Shown here: positions 10,169 through 19,584 of the stretch, one piece after another | Position numbering within the stretch: the stretch's first letter is position 1 | Layout of the letters: each line of letters begins with the position of its first letter | Origin: Schlesneria sp. DSM 10557 | GTDB taxonomy: Bacteria; Planctomycetota; Planctomycetia; Planctomycetales; Planctomycetaceae | DNA length: 64,000 nucleotides | Direction: 5' to 3' | NCBI RefSeq assembly: GCF_041860085.1 | Contig: NZ_CP124747.1 | Location: 1,922,001-1,986,000, forward strand | The notes under the pieces: generated by a model | What the model was told of the DNA's origin: nothing | The model's database searches: none | The model's input: only the letters and a program-made list of their open reading frames with translations | Position numbers and translations under genes: made by a program

Positions 10169-10971
10169 GCCTGACGCAGTTGATGGCGGAACTCGCTCAC
10201 TTTTGTCGAGTCGAGTTCCGCAGTCCGATCAGAGCCTCGACACGCGGCAGACCGGATCGCAAGAATGTCGGCGGGTACGCCACTTAACGCTGGCAACAGG
10301 TCAGCGTTAAGTCGTCCTGCCAGCGCCAGAAAAAGCCCCGCGGACCGACATCGCTCGGCAATCTCAGCCAGTTGCTGCTGCGAGAACTCAGTGAGCAAGG
10401 TTCGTTGATCCTTTGCCCAGGTATCAATCAACAAGCCGGCACAGCCTGTTTCAATCGCTGCCTCAAGGACCTCGCCCCCCGGCGGAGCGTCGGCTTCCAC
10501 CGCGTCTGCATAAGCCACTGCGACCCAAGCAATCTTCGAAATGGCTGCGGTAGCAAATGCCGATCGAATGCGACTCCACTCCGTGACCCAATCCCGCCGC
10601 GAAGCACACTGACTGAGGCCCAGCTTCGCAAATTGAACCCCCTCAGGCAGTGACGGAATCTCATTGTGATTCCAGTCCGTCAATTCGCCCAAGGCGACAC
10701 TGAGTGCAACCCACGGATATTGGCTTCGAAGCGAATCCTTCGCGATCGCCGTGATATCCTGAAGACTTGCCATCCCCAGAGATCCCTGTGAAGGATTTTT
10801 GATATCCAGAATCTCAGCACCACCCTGGAGTGCTGCTGTCGTTTCCTCGGGCGAACGGACGCTGACGAGCAACCGAGGCAGGACTGCAGACGTTCGTCCA
10901 TTCGCCCCGCACTGAGAAGCGGAGGAAAGGTAGTTCCCCGATATTGAATCTCCAGGAATTGCTGCTGTCAC
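10150..10971 (-). CDS. mfnB: (5-formylfuran-3-yl)methyl phosphate synthase (4HFCP synthase)
   Basis: 273 aa, matching the MfnB/DUF556 family that makes the furan phosphate precursor of methanofuran from two glyceraldehyde-3-phosphate molecules. Signature: LLVSVRSPEE, then GGAEILDIKNPSQGSLG with Lys58, AKLGLS with Lys116, and DTWAK with Asp183 and Lys187. These match the Lys/Lys/Asp/Lys active-site pattern and the i/i+4 Asp-Lys spacing of the archaeal enzyme. In planctomycetes such genes accompany tetrahydromethanopterin-linked C1 transfer. Its ATG overlaps the stop of the DUF2079 gene (ATGA), so translational coupling is likely. Its 3' end overlaps gcvT. Confidence 0.88.
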   Translation of the reverse strand: MTAAIPGDSISGNYLSSASQCGANGRTSAVLPRLLVSVRSPEETTAALQGGAEILDIKNPSQGSLGMASLQDITAIAKDSLRSQYPWVALSVALGELTDWNHNEIPSLPEGVQFAKLGLSQCASRRDWVTEWSRIRSAFATAAISKIAWVAVAYADAVEADAPPGGEVLEAAIETGCAGLLIDTWAKDQRTLLTEFSQQQLAEIAERCRSAGLFLALAGRLNADLLPALSGVPADILAIRSAACRGSDRTAELDSTKVSEFRHQLRQAYLARL

Positions 10972-13136
10972 CTCTCATCCCTCTTCCGCTTCAGCACGAT
11001 AAAAGTTCCTTCGGTCAAATCCGGCAGCAGTTCCCAGCCTTCAGGATTATCACGTAATTCGGGGATCTCGCCCGGCCACTTGATGGTGGAGTATTTATGA
11101 CCGGTGTCGATAACGAGATAGTCCGTATCTGCTGGTATTCGCTGACCTTCACCTGCCAGTTTCCGCTGATAACCACTGTAGTCGTACGACCGTTCGTGGT
11201 GAGTGAATCGAGGATGGACGAAGTCGGTCGACGCAACTCGCGCCGTTGCTGGAATCAGTGGAGCAATCCGTGCAAATTTCTCTGAGCGAGGATTGGGTCC
11301 ATACAGGGTCCGCCAATACCAGCTCGATCCCGGATCCCAGAAAGGGAATCCTTGAGGCCCCAGACTGAAAAATAATCCGGTGCAAAGGGATGCCGTCCAG
11401 ACCAGCCGTGCGAGCACGCCCTGAATGTCGACCTGATCATTCGAGGGAATTGCCTTGAGCCTACGGGAGAGCAGGGTGATGAGCGATGTCGCACGCGGCA
11501 GTCCTGCAGCCACCGACCAGAAAACAACGGCCACCAGAGGAGCATGAAACTGGTGCTGCGGGGTCCGCGAACCGTCCAGTTCATTCAGGCACAAGATGAA
11601 GAACAGAGGGAGCCCGACCGCCAGCCGTCCAGGCGAGAAGAGGGGAAGAAACATGACCGGTGCGAGCATGGCCATCGCGTAAAGTGCTGTCTCGAGGGTC
11701 AGTAAGGCTTCGATGACAGAGAAGGGCTGAGTCAGCCATGCCTGAAGTATCTCTTCCGGGGTTTTCCCGAAACGAGCGAAGTAACTGGCGTAATGAACCT
11801 CACTTCCTGATCGGAACCACGGCATGGCAACTCGCGTAGCAAACCAGAGGTAGCCAACACTGAAGAGACTTAGCCCAAGGCCGATCACCACCCGCGAGCG
11901 ACATAGCCGTCTGATCGCGCCAACGACGCCAGACTCGTTTTTCACTGCACTGCCCGCAGCAGCATTGTCAGCATCGGTTGGAGGAATTCCGTCGAGCTGA
12001 GTCGTATTTTCACGATGGAAGGCGATCCAGAGCCCCAGCGGGCCAAAGATCAGCGTATAGTCCTCTTTGACAGTCAGACACAGAGCAATCCCCGCCAGGG
12101 TCCCTGACAAATTACGTCGGTCCAACTGGTCGAACGTCAGCAGCAGCAATGGAATCCCGAATGACTCGGGTCGAAAAGTCTTCAAGTCGATTTCGATATC
12201 GAGAAACTGCATGGGGAAGTACAGCAGGTAGGCAACGGCGACTCCAAACGCAGCCCGATCGGATCCACAATGCCGCCGCGCCATCCAGTACACGGGAAAT
12301 GCCCCGAGCGCCAGAGAGGCGGAACTGCAGAGTTCCAGCAGCAGATGTGATGGCCACAGCACGTAAAGGGGAAGCAGAAACAGATGCACAAACTGGATGT
12401 GCTCACCCAGAAAAAGTCCCTGATCGAGGTAACTTCGAAACCCTTTACCGTGCAGCAGGTTCCAGAGGTGTTCTTCATACATGACCGAGTCACCATGAGG
12501 CACCAGCAGGTTCCCGTAAAGCCTCCAGTTCATCGCGGTATAAACAAGTGTATATACGGAAACGGCAATCCAGACTCTCCGTTGAGAAGAACTTACGACG
12601 TTACTCTCAGGCGAAGACCGACGAACGGAAGCGAGAGTGAGAAACGTCGTTATCCACCCCGCGAGACATCCAGCCAGCCAGAACTGGGGAATCACCGACA
12701 ACAGGTCAGCCAGCGACGCCCACCCGACCGCTGCCGCACTCATCCAGATCCACTCCCAGACATCCAGCAGGATCCACCAACCCCAGCCATACCAGCCCCA
12801 GGTGATGAGAGCCTCATTCCAGCTCCAACCTCGCCTGGTGAGCCATACGCTTCCTCCCAGCCACGTCACCAGAGAGACAACAGCACAGGGAAGCAGCGTG
12901 AAACCGAATGAAATGTCGACCAGAGCACGTTCCGGCATGACAGTACCGGAACCCATCGCCGAGGGATGGGCTGCTGTCACTGCGGCCCAAGTGGCGGGAC
13001 TGATGAAGTTTGAAGCCAGCTGGCGTGAACCGAGCACCGTCTGAAAGCAGGTCGCAGCGAGAAATGTCCCTGCAAGAACGACCGCGAGGGTTCCCAACAG
13101 GCGACCAATTATCGGTGATCGAGCAGACGGCGACAT
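10968..13136 (-). CDS. DUF2079 family multi-spanning membrane protein
   Basis: About 722 aa from the ATG at 13136 (MSPSARSP). The open frame extends to a TTG at 13196, and neither start has a strong ribosome site. Many hydrophobic segments indicate a polytopic inner-membrane protein. The segment around HGKGFRSYLDQGLFLGEH, the FRPESFGIPLLL stretch and CLTVKEDYT are typical of DUF2079 proteins, which resemble dolichyl-phosphate-sugar glycosyltransferases of the GT-C type. A glycosyl-transfer role is family-level inference. The C-terminal ~180 residues form a soluble domain ending in charged residues. The last base triplet overlaps the mfnB start. Confidence 0.8.
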   Translation of the reverse strand: MSPSARSPIIGRLLGTLAVVLAGTFLAATCFQTVLGSRQLASNFISPATWAAVTAAHPSAMGSGTVMPERALVDISFGFTLLPCAVVSLVTWLGGSVWLTRRGWSWNEALITWGWYGWGWWILLDVWEWIWMSAAAVGWASLADLLSVIPQFWLAGCLAGWITTFLTLASVRRSSPESNVVSSSQRRVWIAVSVYTLVYTAMNWRLYGNLLVPHGDSVMYEEHLWNLLHGKGFRSYLDQGLFLGEHIQFVHLFLLPLYVLWPSHLLLELCSSASLALGAFPVYWMARRHCGSDRAAFGVAVAYLLYFPMQFLDIEIDLKTFRPESFGIPLLLLTFDQLDRRNLSGTLAGIALCLTVKEDYTLIFGPLGLWIAFHRENTTQLDGIPPTDADNAAAGSAVKNESGVVGAIRRLCRSRVVIGLGLSLFSVGYLWFATRVAMPWFRSGSEVHYASYFARFGKTPEEILQAWLTQPFSVIEALLTLETALYAMAMLAPVMFLPLFSPGRLAVGLPLFFILCLNELDGSRTPQHQFHAPLVAVVFWSVAAGLPRATSLITLLSRRLKAIPSNDQVDIQGVLARLVWTASLCTGLFFSLGPQGFPFWDPGSSWYWRTLYGPNPRSEKFARIAPLIPATARVASTDFVHPRFTHHERSYDYSGYQRKLAGEGQRIPADTDYLVIDTGHKYSTIKWPGEIPELRDNPEGWELLPDLTEGTFIVLKRKRDER

Positions 13137-13214
13137 ATCCGCATCGTAATTGGTCGGGTTCAACCGGTCGATGCACCGGTAGTTGAAAGCAAACAACGTG
13201 GCAGCAAATCGAAC

Positions 13215-13586
13215 TCAGTTTGGCTGAGATATCGTCAGCATGATTCCCAGCGTCGGAGGATTCGTCGCTTCCGCATCCGCCCCGAGCGCCTCATGGAACG
13301 CACGGTTCAGGCAATTGTCGAGTTCCATCGCAATCCGAACCGCTTCCACTTCGGATCCGCACTCGATTGTCAGCCCCTCTTCCGCTCCCGGAAAAGGCAT
13401 CACATAGACAGTCTTTCCGAATGTCGCCCGAGGTCGGTGATCTTGTCGGCACTCGAACACCGCGAATGGCTTCCCATCCGCCTGCAGCTCGATACCGATC
13501 CGTTCACCGCAAGTGCTGGGACGGGCTGTGGCTTTCAAGGACTTGTCCTTGATCGCTTGCAGTACTGCGCCAGCGGAAATCTCCAT
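13215..13586 (-). CDS. Hypothetical protein
   Basis: 123 aa from the ATG at 13586, which follows a long G-run that can serve as ribosome site; a TTG at 13631 would add 15 residues. No family recognised. The protein is soluble and acidic, with beta-rich segments (IGIELQADGKPFAVFEC, KTVYVMPFPG) and a helix (VEAVRIAMELDNCLNRAFHEAL). The TTG/ATG start of the DUF2079 gene follows after a short gap on the same strand, so the two may be cotranscribed. Codon usage is like that of neighbouring core genes, supporting a real gene. Confidence 0.6.
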   Translation of the reverse strand: MEISAGAVLQAIKDKSLKATARPSTCGERIGIELQADGKPFAVFECRQDHRPRATFGKTVYVMPFPGAEEGLTIECGSEVEAVRIAMELDNCLNRAFHEALGADAEATNPPTLGIMLTISQPN

Positions 13587-13631
13587 TACCCCCCCCAAAA
13601 ACGTCTCAGTCGACTCGGAAACCGCGAGCAA

Positions 13632-14155
13632 GCCGGGATCACGCTATCGATGGATCCGAGACCGGTCAAGCGGTGGTGAAATCTTCCGCGAGAATTCATA
13701 AAAAACGAACTCTTTTCAGACAAACCACTGCAGCAAATAGAAGCATTCTGAAACACCAAACAAGAAAACCCAGTGCACTTCCGAACAAATCAACACATCC
13801 ATTTCTGAAGTGAGGATATTTACTGCATATTTCACGCCGGCAGCAGTCTTCAAACACGACTAATCGTCGGAGAAGGGGAGGGGGATATTACGGGCAGCCG
13901 CATGTCCGGTCGCGAGTCGGATGGGCTTGCTGGCGAGGACCCTATGGATTGCGACGCGTACCTCAAATGACCGACAGGCTGCAGAGCGAAACGTCACAAA
14001 GCGTTACACCGTCACTGCAGGACGCAATTCGATTCCTGGGGTGAACTGCATCGGGGAATCTGTCGGCCCGAATTTAAGCTCCGTCGCATCGAACTTCCAT
14101 CGACATTCTCTCCAGAGAACGGACCGAGCGATCCTCTCCTCGACAGAGCCCCGGC
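13632..14155. other. Non-coding stretch with an A-rich segment
   Basis: About 520 bases between the hypothetical gene and the end of the antiporter gene. The first third (13690-13830) is clearly richer in A than its surroundings and may hold promoters for the minus-strand genes, but no clear -10/-35 pair was identified. No tRNA-like or coding structure was recognised. Confidence 0.4.
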
Positions 14156-16804
14156 TCACTCGGCGTCAGAATCATCCCCTGCCTGCTGTCTTGTTGCGCA
14201 GATATTGATGATCTCGTACGGAGTCAGTGCTCCATTCAGTCGATCGCGCGTCGCTTGATCTTCAACCAGACGAGCCAGTTGCGCGAGCAAAATCAATTGG
14301 ATACTCGATTGGTCAGCCGGCGTGATCAACAGGAATACAAGATGAACTGGGTTTTCCGATTCGCTCGAAAACAGGACCCCCTGTTTCGAACGCCCGAAAA
14401 TGACGATCGGCTGATGAAGGCCAGGACAACGTGCGTGGGGAATGGCAACGCCGACCCCGAGGTCTGTCGTGATCTCTTGCTCACGAGCCAATACCATCTC
14501 GGTAATGTTGACTCGCTGCGGCAGTCGACCCGGAGGAATCGCTCCTGCCAATTCGCGAATGATCTCTTCGTGATTCTTCCCCGACAGGTCCAAAAGAACC
14601 GCACCTGCTGTAAGGGCCTCTCGCAGAACCAGATGCGCCTCAACCGGACAGTCGTCGTCGATTCTTCCCCAAACCTGTTCGAGAATATCTTCCAGGGTAA
14701 CCAGACCGACGGGCACTCCCCGTTCCTCGACGATTCGTACTGACGACCCTTCTTTCTGCATCTGCAGCAAAACGGAGTCGACAGTTTCATCTGACTGGAC
14801 ACCACGCAGCGGCCGGACCAGGCGACTCCACTCATCCGTCCCGGACCCATCGATGATAAAGTCTTTGGCCAGCAGATATCCGGCAACTTTTCCACCCGCT
14901 TCAACAACGGGCCAACGGGAAAATCGCTCTTCCGCAATTCGAACCAAAACTTCCTGCCTTGTTGCGTTCGAAGTCAGATAACGGACGTTCTCCCAGGGAA
15001 CCATGATCGTCCGCACCTGCTGCGACTGAACTTGCGACATGTTTCGCTGAATCAGTTGCTGACGAATCCCTTGCACCTTCCGCTCGACCACGTCCCGGTG
15101 AGCCCCGATGTCAGACAAAACCAGTCTGGCCAAAGCCACTGCAACCTCACCCTCTTCGAACACTGCCGCCGAAGCTCCGGCTTCCTCAAGATCGTCCTGT
15201 TCGCGCAAGTAGTGAGCACGTACGAAAACCCGTGCATCTGAGTTCAGATTTCTCGCTGCGGTCACGACGGCCAATCGGGCCGAGGAATGGGGCAGGGTCA
15301 CAATCAGGTAGGCGGCATGATCCATCCCCGCCTGTTCAAGAATCGCATCGTGCGATGCGTCCCCAAAGATCGCGACTTCGCCACGCGCCATCAGGTCACT
15401 GATCGTGTCCATATTCATATCGATGACGACGGTTTTCAGACCGGCGTCAGTCAACAGCCGATGCACGGTCCGGCCCACAGGTCCGAACCCAATCACAATC
15501 GCCAGCCGTTTTCCGTCAGAGACCGACTGCTGGATCTGATTTTCCGCTGACCGGTTTACCTTGAGTGCCCGCCGGTCAGCCCGTCGGCTGAGAATTGACC
15601 AGAGCCAGGGCGACTTCTGAATCCAAGATTCGATGGGACCGATGCAGCGGAAGAGAATTGGATTCAGCGTGATTGAGACGATCGCACCCGCGATCAGTAC
15701 GCTATGACCTGTCTCTGGCATCAGGCCGTGATGCCCTGCCTGTTCCGAAAGAATGAATGAGAATTCACCAATCTGAGCCAATCCAATGGCCACGGTTAAA
15801 GCCGTATGAATCGAGCGTCCCAGCAGCAGCACGATCACGATGGCAATCAATGGTTTCACCAGCAGAATAATTCCCATCCCGGCCAGAATCATGCCCGGCT
15901 CGCGGACCAGATACATCGGATCAAACAGCATCCCCACCGAGACGAAGAAAATCACAGCGAAGGCGTCCCGCATGGGAAGCGCATCAGCAGCCGCCTGATG
16001 ACTAACAGTCGACTGAGCAACGACCATCCCAGCCAGAAACGCCCCCAGAGCCATCGACGCACCAAACAGCATGTACGAAGCGGCCGCCATCGAAATCGAA
16101 AATACCAGGACGGTCAGGGTGAAAAGTTCTCGCGATCGCAGCCGGGCAACCTGTACCAGCACCCACGGGATCACTCGTGGTCCAACAACCAGAACGGTCA
16201 CCACGAGACCACCCAGCTTCAGGAAGGCGACGCCCAGCGGTACCCACAACTGCGAAAGCGAGAATTGTGACGCGTCTTCGTGAGCCATTTCTCCCAGCAC
16301 CGGGATCAGAACGAGCACGATAACGGTCAGCACATCCTCAACCAGCAACCAGCCGACGGCGATGTGCCCCTGGGATGAATTTAACTCGTCAGCGTCCATC
16401 AGCATGCGCATCAGCACCACGGTACTTGCCACAGCCATGGCCATACCGATCACCGCCGAGACCATCATCGGAAGTCCAAGGGCGGAATAGAGAAACAATC
16501 CCGCCATTGTCGCGACAAAACTTTGTCCAATCGCCCCCGGAATGGCGATCGACTTCACGGCGAGTAGATCTTTGAGGTCAAAATGAAGCCCGACGCCGAA
16601 CATCAGCAGGATGACGCCCACTTCCGCCAGCTGATGTGCAATTTCCAGATCACCCACAAATCCCGGCGTCGAAGGCCCGATTGCAACCCCCGCAAGCAGA
16701 TAGCCAACGATCGGGGACAGCCCCAGGCGCTGCGTCAACAGCCCCAGTACCCAAGCTGCTGTGAACGCAACGGCAATCGTGGTTATCAGCGGAAGATCAT
16801 GCAC
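14156..16804 (-). CDS. CPA2 cation:proton antiporter with RCK, CBS-pair and PTS EIIA domains
   Basis: 882 aa. Residues ~1-395 form a 12-13 segment monovalent cation:proton antiporter-2 domain (KefB/RosB type; GYLLAGVAIGP, VLLMFGVGLHF, SFILSEQAG). Residues ~432-550 are a TrkA-N/RCK nucleotide-binding domain (IVIGFGPVGR, IDMN, GDASH). Residues ~598-712 contain a CBS-domain pair (YLTSNATRQEV, RWPVVEAGGKVAGYL, PVGLVTLEDILEQVWG). Residues ~726-866 are a PTS EIIA type-2 domain with the phospho-histidine at VAIPHARC (His790). The combination suggests K+ or Na+ efflux gated by a nucleotide, an adenylate and a phosphorylation signal. The gating inputs are inferred from domain families. Confidence 0.9.
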   Translation of the reverse strand: MHDLPLITTIAVAFTAAWVLGLLTQRLGLSPIVGYLLAGVAIGPSTPGFVGDLEIAHQLAEVGVILLMFGVGLHFDLKDLLAVKSIAIPGAIGQSFVATMAGLFLYSALGLPMMVSAVIGMAMAVASTVVLMRMLMDADELNSSQGHIAVGWLLVEDVLTVIVLVLIPVLGEMAHEDASQFSLSQLWVPLGVAFLKLGGLVVTVLVVGPRVIPWVLVQVARLRSRELFTLTVLVFSISMAAASYMLFGASMALGAFLAGMVVAQSTVSHQAAADALPMRDAFAVIFFVSVGMLFDPMYLVREPGMILAGMGIILLVKPLIAIVIVLLLGRSIHTALTVAIGLAQIGEFSFILSEQAGHHGLMPETGHSVLIAGAIVSITLNPILFRCIGPIESWIQKSPWLWSILSRRADRRALKVNRSAENQIQQSVSDGKRLAIVIGFGPVGRTVHRLLTDAGLKTVVIDMNMDTISDLMARGEVAIFGDASHDAILEQAGMDHAAYLIVTLPHSSARLAVVTAARNLNSDARVFVRAHYLREQDDLEEAGASAAVFEEGEVAVALARLVLSDIGAHRDVVERKVQGIRQQLIQRNMSQVQSQQVRTIMVPWENVRYLTSNATRQEVLVRIAEERFSRWPVVEAGGKVAGYLLAKDFIIDGSGTDEWSRLVRPLRGVQSDETVDSVLLQMQKEGSSVRIVEERGVPVGLVTLEDILEQVWGRIDDDCPVEAHLVLREALTAGAVLLDLSGKNHEEIIRELAGAIPPGRLPQRVNITEMVLAREQEITTDLGVGVAIPHARCPGLHQPIVIFGRSKQGVLFSSESENPVHLVFLLITPADQSSIQLILLAQLARLVEDQATRDRLNGALTPYEIINICATRQQAGDDSDAE

Positions 16805-17340
16805 GTCGCTACCATCCTCTCAACTTCTTAGCAAGCTCTTTGCAAAGGAGAGGAACGCGTGCAAATTAAAGAAAGGTCAACAACCGGCACAGGGAACCCA
16901 CTCTCCTCGGGACTGTGCGTATGATAGGGACAGACAGCTCATGGGCAACCTTCAACGCTCTTCAATTCCTATCAAGGCCCATAATCCAGTCCGACTGATA
17001 CGAACCATCAAATCAAGTGCGAGCCGTGACGATCCCTACCGCACCAGTAGTTTTGGGATAGCCCATAGCGTCTTGCGTTGTCTGAGCGTCTCCTGCAATG
17101 ACCTCTCGCCTCCTTCAGATCCACCCGTTCCTTACCGGCGGATGTCCGAAAAAACCTGACAAAGGCGATCCATTCTCCGGACGCCCTGGTGGGCAAGGCC
17201 ATGCGGTTGACGCTTCTCACGAAATCACCGAATGATAGTCGTCGCCAGTACTGAGGCAGTGCTGCCACTCCACACGCCCCTCTCAGGCCAAGCGCGTACT
17301 TAATCGCGTTCCCGATGTATGTTGCAGAAAGTTCATTCCT
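16805..17340. other. Intergenic region, no gene seen
   Basis: 536 bases between the divergent antiporter and glycosylase genes. Open frames here (16761-17159 plus, 17008-17382 minus) have no recognisable protein character. Promoters for both flanking genes are expected, but no convincing site was identified. Confidence 0.4.
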
Positions 17341-17994
17341 ATGCCGATCAACGCCGTCGAGATTGAGTCCGCCATTCGCCATCTGAAAGCGGTCGATCCC
17401 GTCATGAGAGATTTAATTGATCGGGCCGGGCCGTTCCGTCTCAAGCTCGAGAGGAACCGGTTCGGACTCCTGGTGCGATCAATTCTTTCGCAGCAAATCT
17501 CGACAAAGGCGGCGAAGTCGATTCGGTTACGGCTGGATGAACTCCTGCATCCACTTCCACTCTCGGCGCAAGCGATTATTGAGCAGACGGATGAGGAACT
17601 GCGGTCAGTCGGATTGTCGCGGCAGAAGGTCTCTTACCTGAAGGACTTGTCCGAACGGGTAATCGACAGGCGATTGCGACTGGATCGAATCGGTCGGCTG
17701 TCGGACGAGGAAGCGATCGAACAACTGATTCAGGTCAGGGGCATTGGACGTTGGACGGCCCAGATGTTTCTCATCTTTTCCTTGGGGCGCCTCGACGTGT
17801 TCCCCCACGATGACCTGATTGTTCGGTCGTCCATTCGGGAGTTGTACCGACTGGCAGAACTCCCTACCAAACAGCAGAGCCATCAGATTGCGGCCGCCTG
17901 GAAACCCTACTGCAGCGTGGCGTCGTGGTACTGTTGGCGACTTCTGGACGTCAAGAATGATCCGACGATGGATGCCAGCCAATATCCCGTGTAA
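17341..17994 (+). CDS. DNA-3-methyladenine glycosylase II-like HhH-GPD protein
   Basis: 217 aa, the short AlkA-like form. It carries the helix-hairpin-helix LIQVRGIGRWTAQMFLIF (about 129-146), followed by the GPD-type DVFPHDD with the catalytic Asp at 157/158 and the SILSQQIS segment typical of the HhH-GPD core. Such enzymes excise alkylated bases in the base-excision pathway. The N-terminal beta domain of E. coli AlkA is absent, as in many bacterial short homologues. The ATG at 17341 opens the frame. It precedes the RND efflux genes on the same strand by 150 bases, with no evident functional link. Confidence 0.88.
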   Translation: MPINAVEIESAIRHLKAVDPVMRDLIDRAGPFRLKLERNRFGLLVRSILSQQISTKAAKSIRLRLDELLHPLPLSAQAIIEQTDEELRSVGLSRQKVSYLKDLSERVIDRRLRLDRIGRLSDEEAIEQLIQVRGIGRWTAQMFLIFSLGRLDVFPHDDLIVRSSIRELYRLAELPTKQQSHQIAAAWKPYCSVASWYCWRLLDVKNDPTMDASQYPV

Positions 17995-18146
17995 AGCGTA
18001 GTCAACAATTCGCGACGACACGCTAGAATTGGCCGAGTGATTGTGACAAGATCGGCACGCATCGACCGTGCCATTCCCATCTCGACGCGACACAGCGGCA
18101 GAACGCCTGATTGTTCTCGTGTCATTCCTGTCTTCGGAGAAATCAG

Positions 18147-19337
18147 TTGATCCGCGGGACTCTTCTTCCTGTTCACGCACAACTCGGGGCTGCCAGTTTT
18201 TTAGGAGTGTTACTCCTGACAGGATGTGGCACGTCGCAGCGAGGAGGCATGCCGGCAAGTGAACCTCCCGCCGTCGTGATCATCGAGCCCACCGAGAAAG
18301 AACTTGCCGACTTTGCTGAGTTCACGGGCCGCACCGACGCCGTGGAATCGGTCGAGATTCGTGCTCGAGTCAGCGGTTATCTTAAGAAGATCAATTTCCG
18401 CCCCGGAAAGGAAGTCAAGGAGGGGGACCTTCTGTTCGAGATCGATCCAAGACCGTACGACGCTGAGCTCGAACGGGCTGAGGGGACCCTGGCGACGGCG
18501 TTGGCCAGCGCCAAACAGGCCAGCGCCGAAATGTTGCGAGCGGAAAATCTGCACGAGAAGAAAATCAGCACTCAGGCTGATTACGACAAGGCCGTCGCGG
18601 ATCTTGCTCACGCCGAAGCGTCCGTGCAATCGACTAAGGCCAATGTGACCAAAGCCAAGCTCGACCAGGAATTCACGCGAGTGATCGCGCCGATTTCAGG
18701 CCGCACCAGCCGGGAATTGATCACCGAAGGAAATCTGGTCTCGGCCGATTCGACAGCACTGACAACCATCGTATCATCGGATCCGATTTACGCTTACTTC
18801 GATGTTGACGAACGGACGCTGCTCGATATTCAGAAACTCATCCGCGAAAAAAAGCTCGCATCCGCCCGTGAACGGGACGACGTTGAGATCCGACTGGAAC
18901 TTGCAAACGAGACCGGTTTCCCACACGTCGGGGTCATCGATCTCGTGGACAACCGCGTTGATGCAGGGACGGGTACCATCCAGATTCGAGGTCGATTCCC
19001 CAACCCGGACCGACTGCTGACTCCGGGCCTGTTTGTCCGTGTTCAGTTTCAGATGGGACTTCCCAGCTCACGGCTGCTGATCCCCGAACGGGCACTGGCC
19101 CAGCAGCAGGGACAGCGTTACGTCTACTTGGTGAACGACGAGAACAAAATTGTAAAGCGTGACGTCACCGTAGGACGCAGGGATGGCCTGATGCGCGTGA
19201 TCGAAACCGGCTTAGAGCACGGAGATCGGGTTGTCGTAAAGGGACAGCAGCGCGTCAGGGCAGGGATGACCGTCCGCATCGAGACAGAGAAACCACCGGG
19301 TGACGAAGCGAAGCCGGCAGAAAAGAAGTCGCACTAG
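18147..19337 (+). CDS. RND efflux periplasmic adaptor (membrane fusion protein), lipoprotein
   Basis: About 396 aa. The TTG at 18147 is chosen because GGAG lies just upstream and it yields a lipoprotein signal ending in LLLTGC; a TTG at 18111 adds 12 residues. It is an AcrA/MexA-type adaptor: barrel-sandwich hybrid halves (VEIRARVSGYLKKI; SGRTSRELITEGNLV), a coiled-coil hairpin in between (EGTLATALASAKQASAE...), beta-barrel residues and a membrane-proximal tail. It bridges the inner-membrane RND pump encoded downstream to an outer-membrane channel. The gap to the permease gene is 247 bases. No TolC-like gene is adjacent, so the channel is likely encoded elsewhere. Confidence 0.9.
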   Translation: MIRGTLLPVHAQLGAASFLGVLLLTGCGTSQRGGMPASEPPAVVIIEPTEKELADFAEFTGRTDAVESVEIRARVSGYLKKINFRPGKEVKEGDLLFEIDPRPYDAELERAEGTLATALASAKQASAEMLRAENLHEKKISTQADYDKAVADLAHAEASVQSTKANVTKAKLDQEFTRVIAPISGRTSRELITEGNLVSADSTALTTIVSSDPIYAYFDVDERTLLDIQKLIREKKLASARERDDVEIRLELANETGFPHVGVIDLVDNRVDAGTGTIQIRGRFPNPDRLLTPGLFVRVQFQMGLPSSRLLIPERALAQQQGQRYVYLVNDENKIVKRDVTVGRRDGLMRVIETGLEHGDRVVVKGQQRVRAGMTVRIETEKPPGDEAKPAEKKSH

Positions 19338-19584
19338 CCGATCCGCCCCGTCTCTCACCTGACTGGGGAATTGAATTCCCGTTTGTTTGATGTCTTTCAC
19401 CTGTCGACGGAGATGAAAACATCAATACGACCGATCATCAGCAGGCTTCTCATTCCAGACGGACACCACACCGGACCGTGAAAGCTGATTACCAATGTCG
19501 GTACATTGAATGGGAATTCACTCCCGTTCCATCGACGGATCGAGCATAAATCCGAGTTCACCATTTCCCGCATAGGGTTATTGA

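Noticed and set aside
12384-12911. Plus-strand frame of 175 codons inside the DUF2079 gene
   Set aside because: Shadow of a clear membrane protein gene on the minus strand; Pro/Gln/Arg-rich as expected for an antisense frame.
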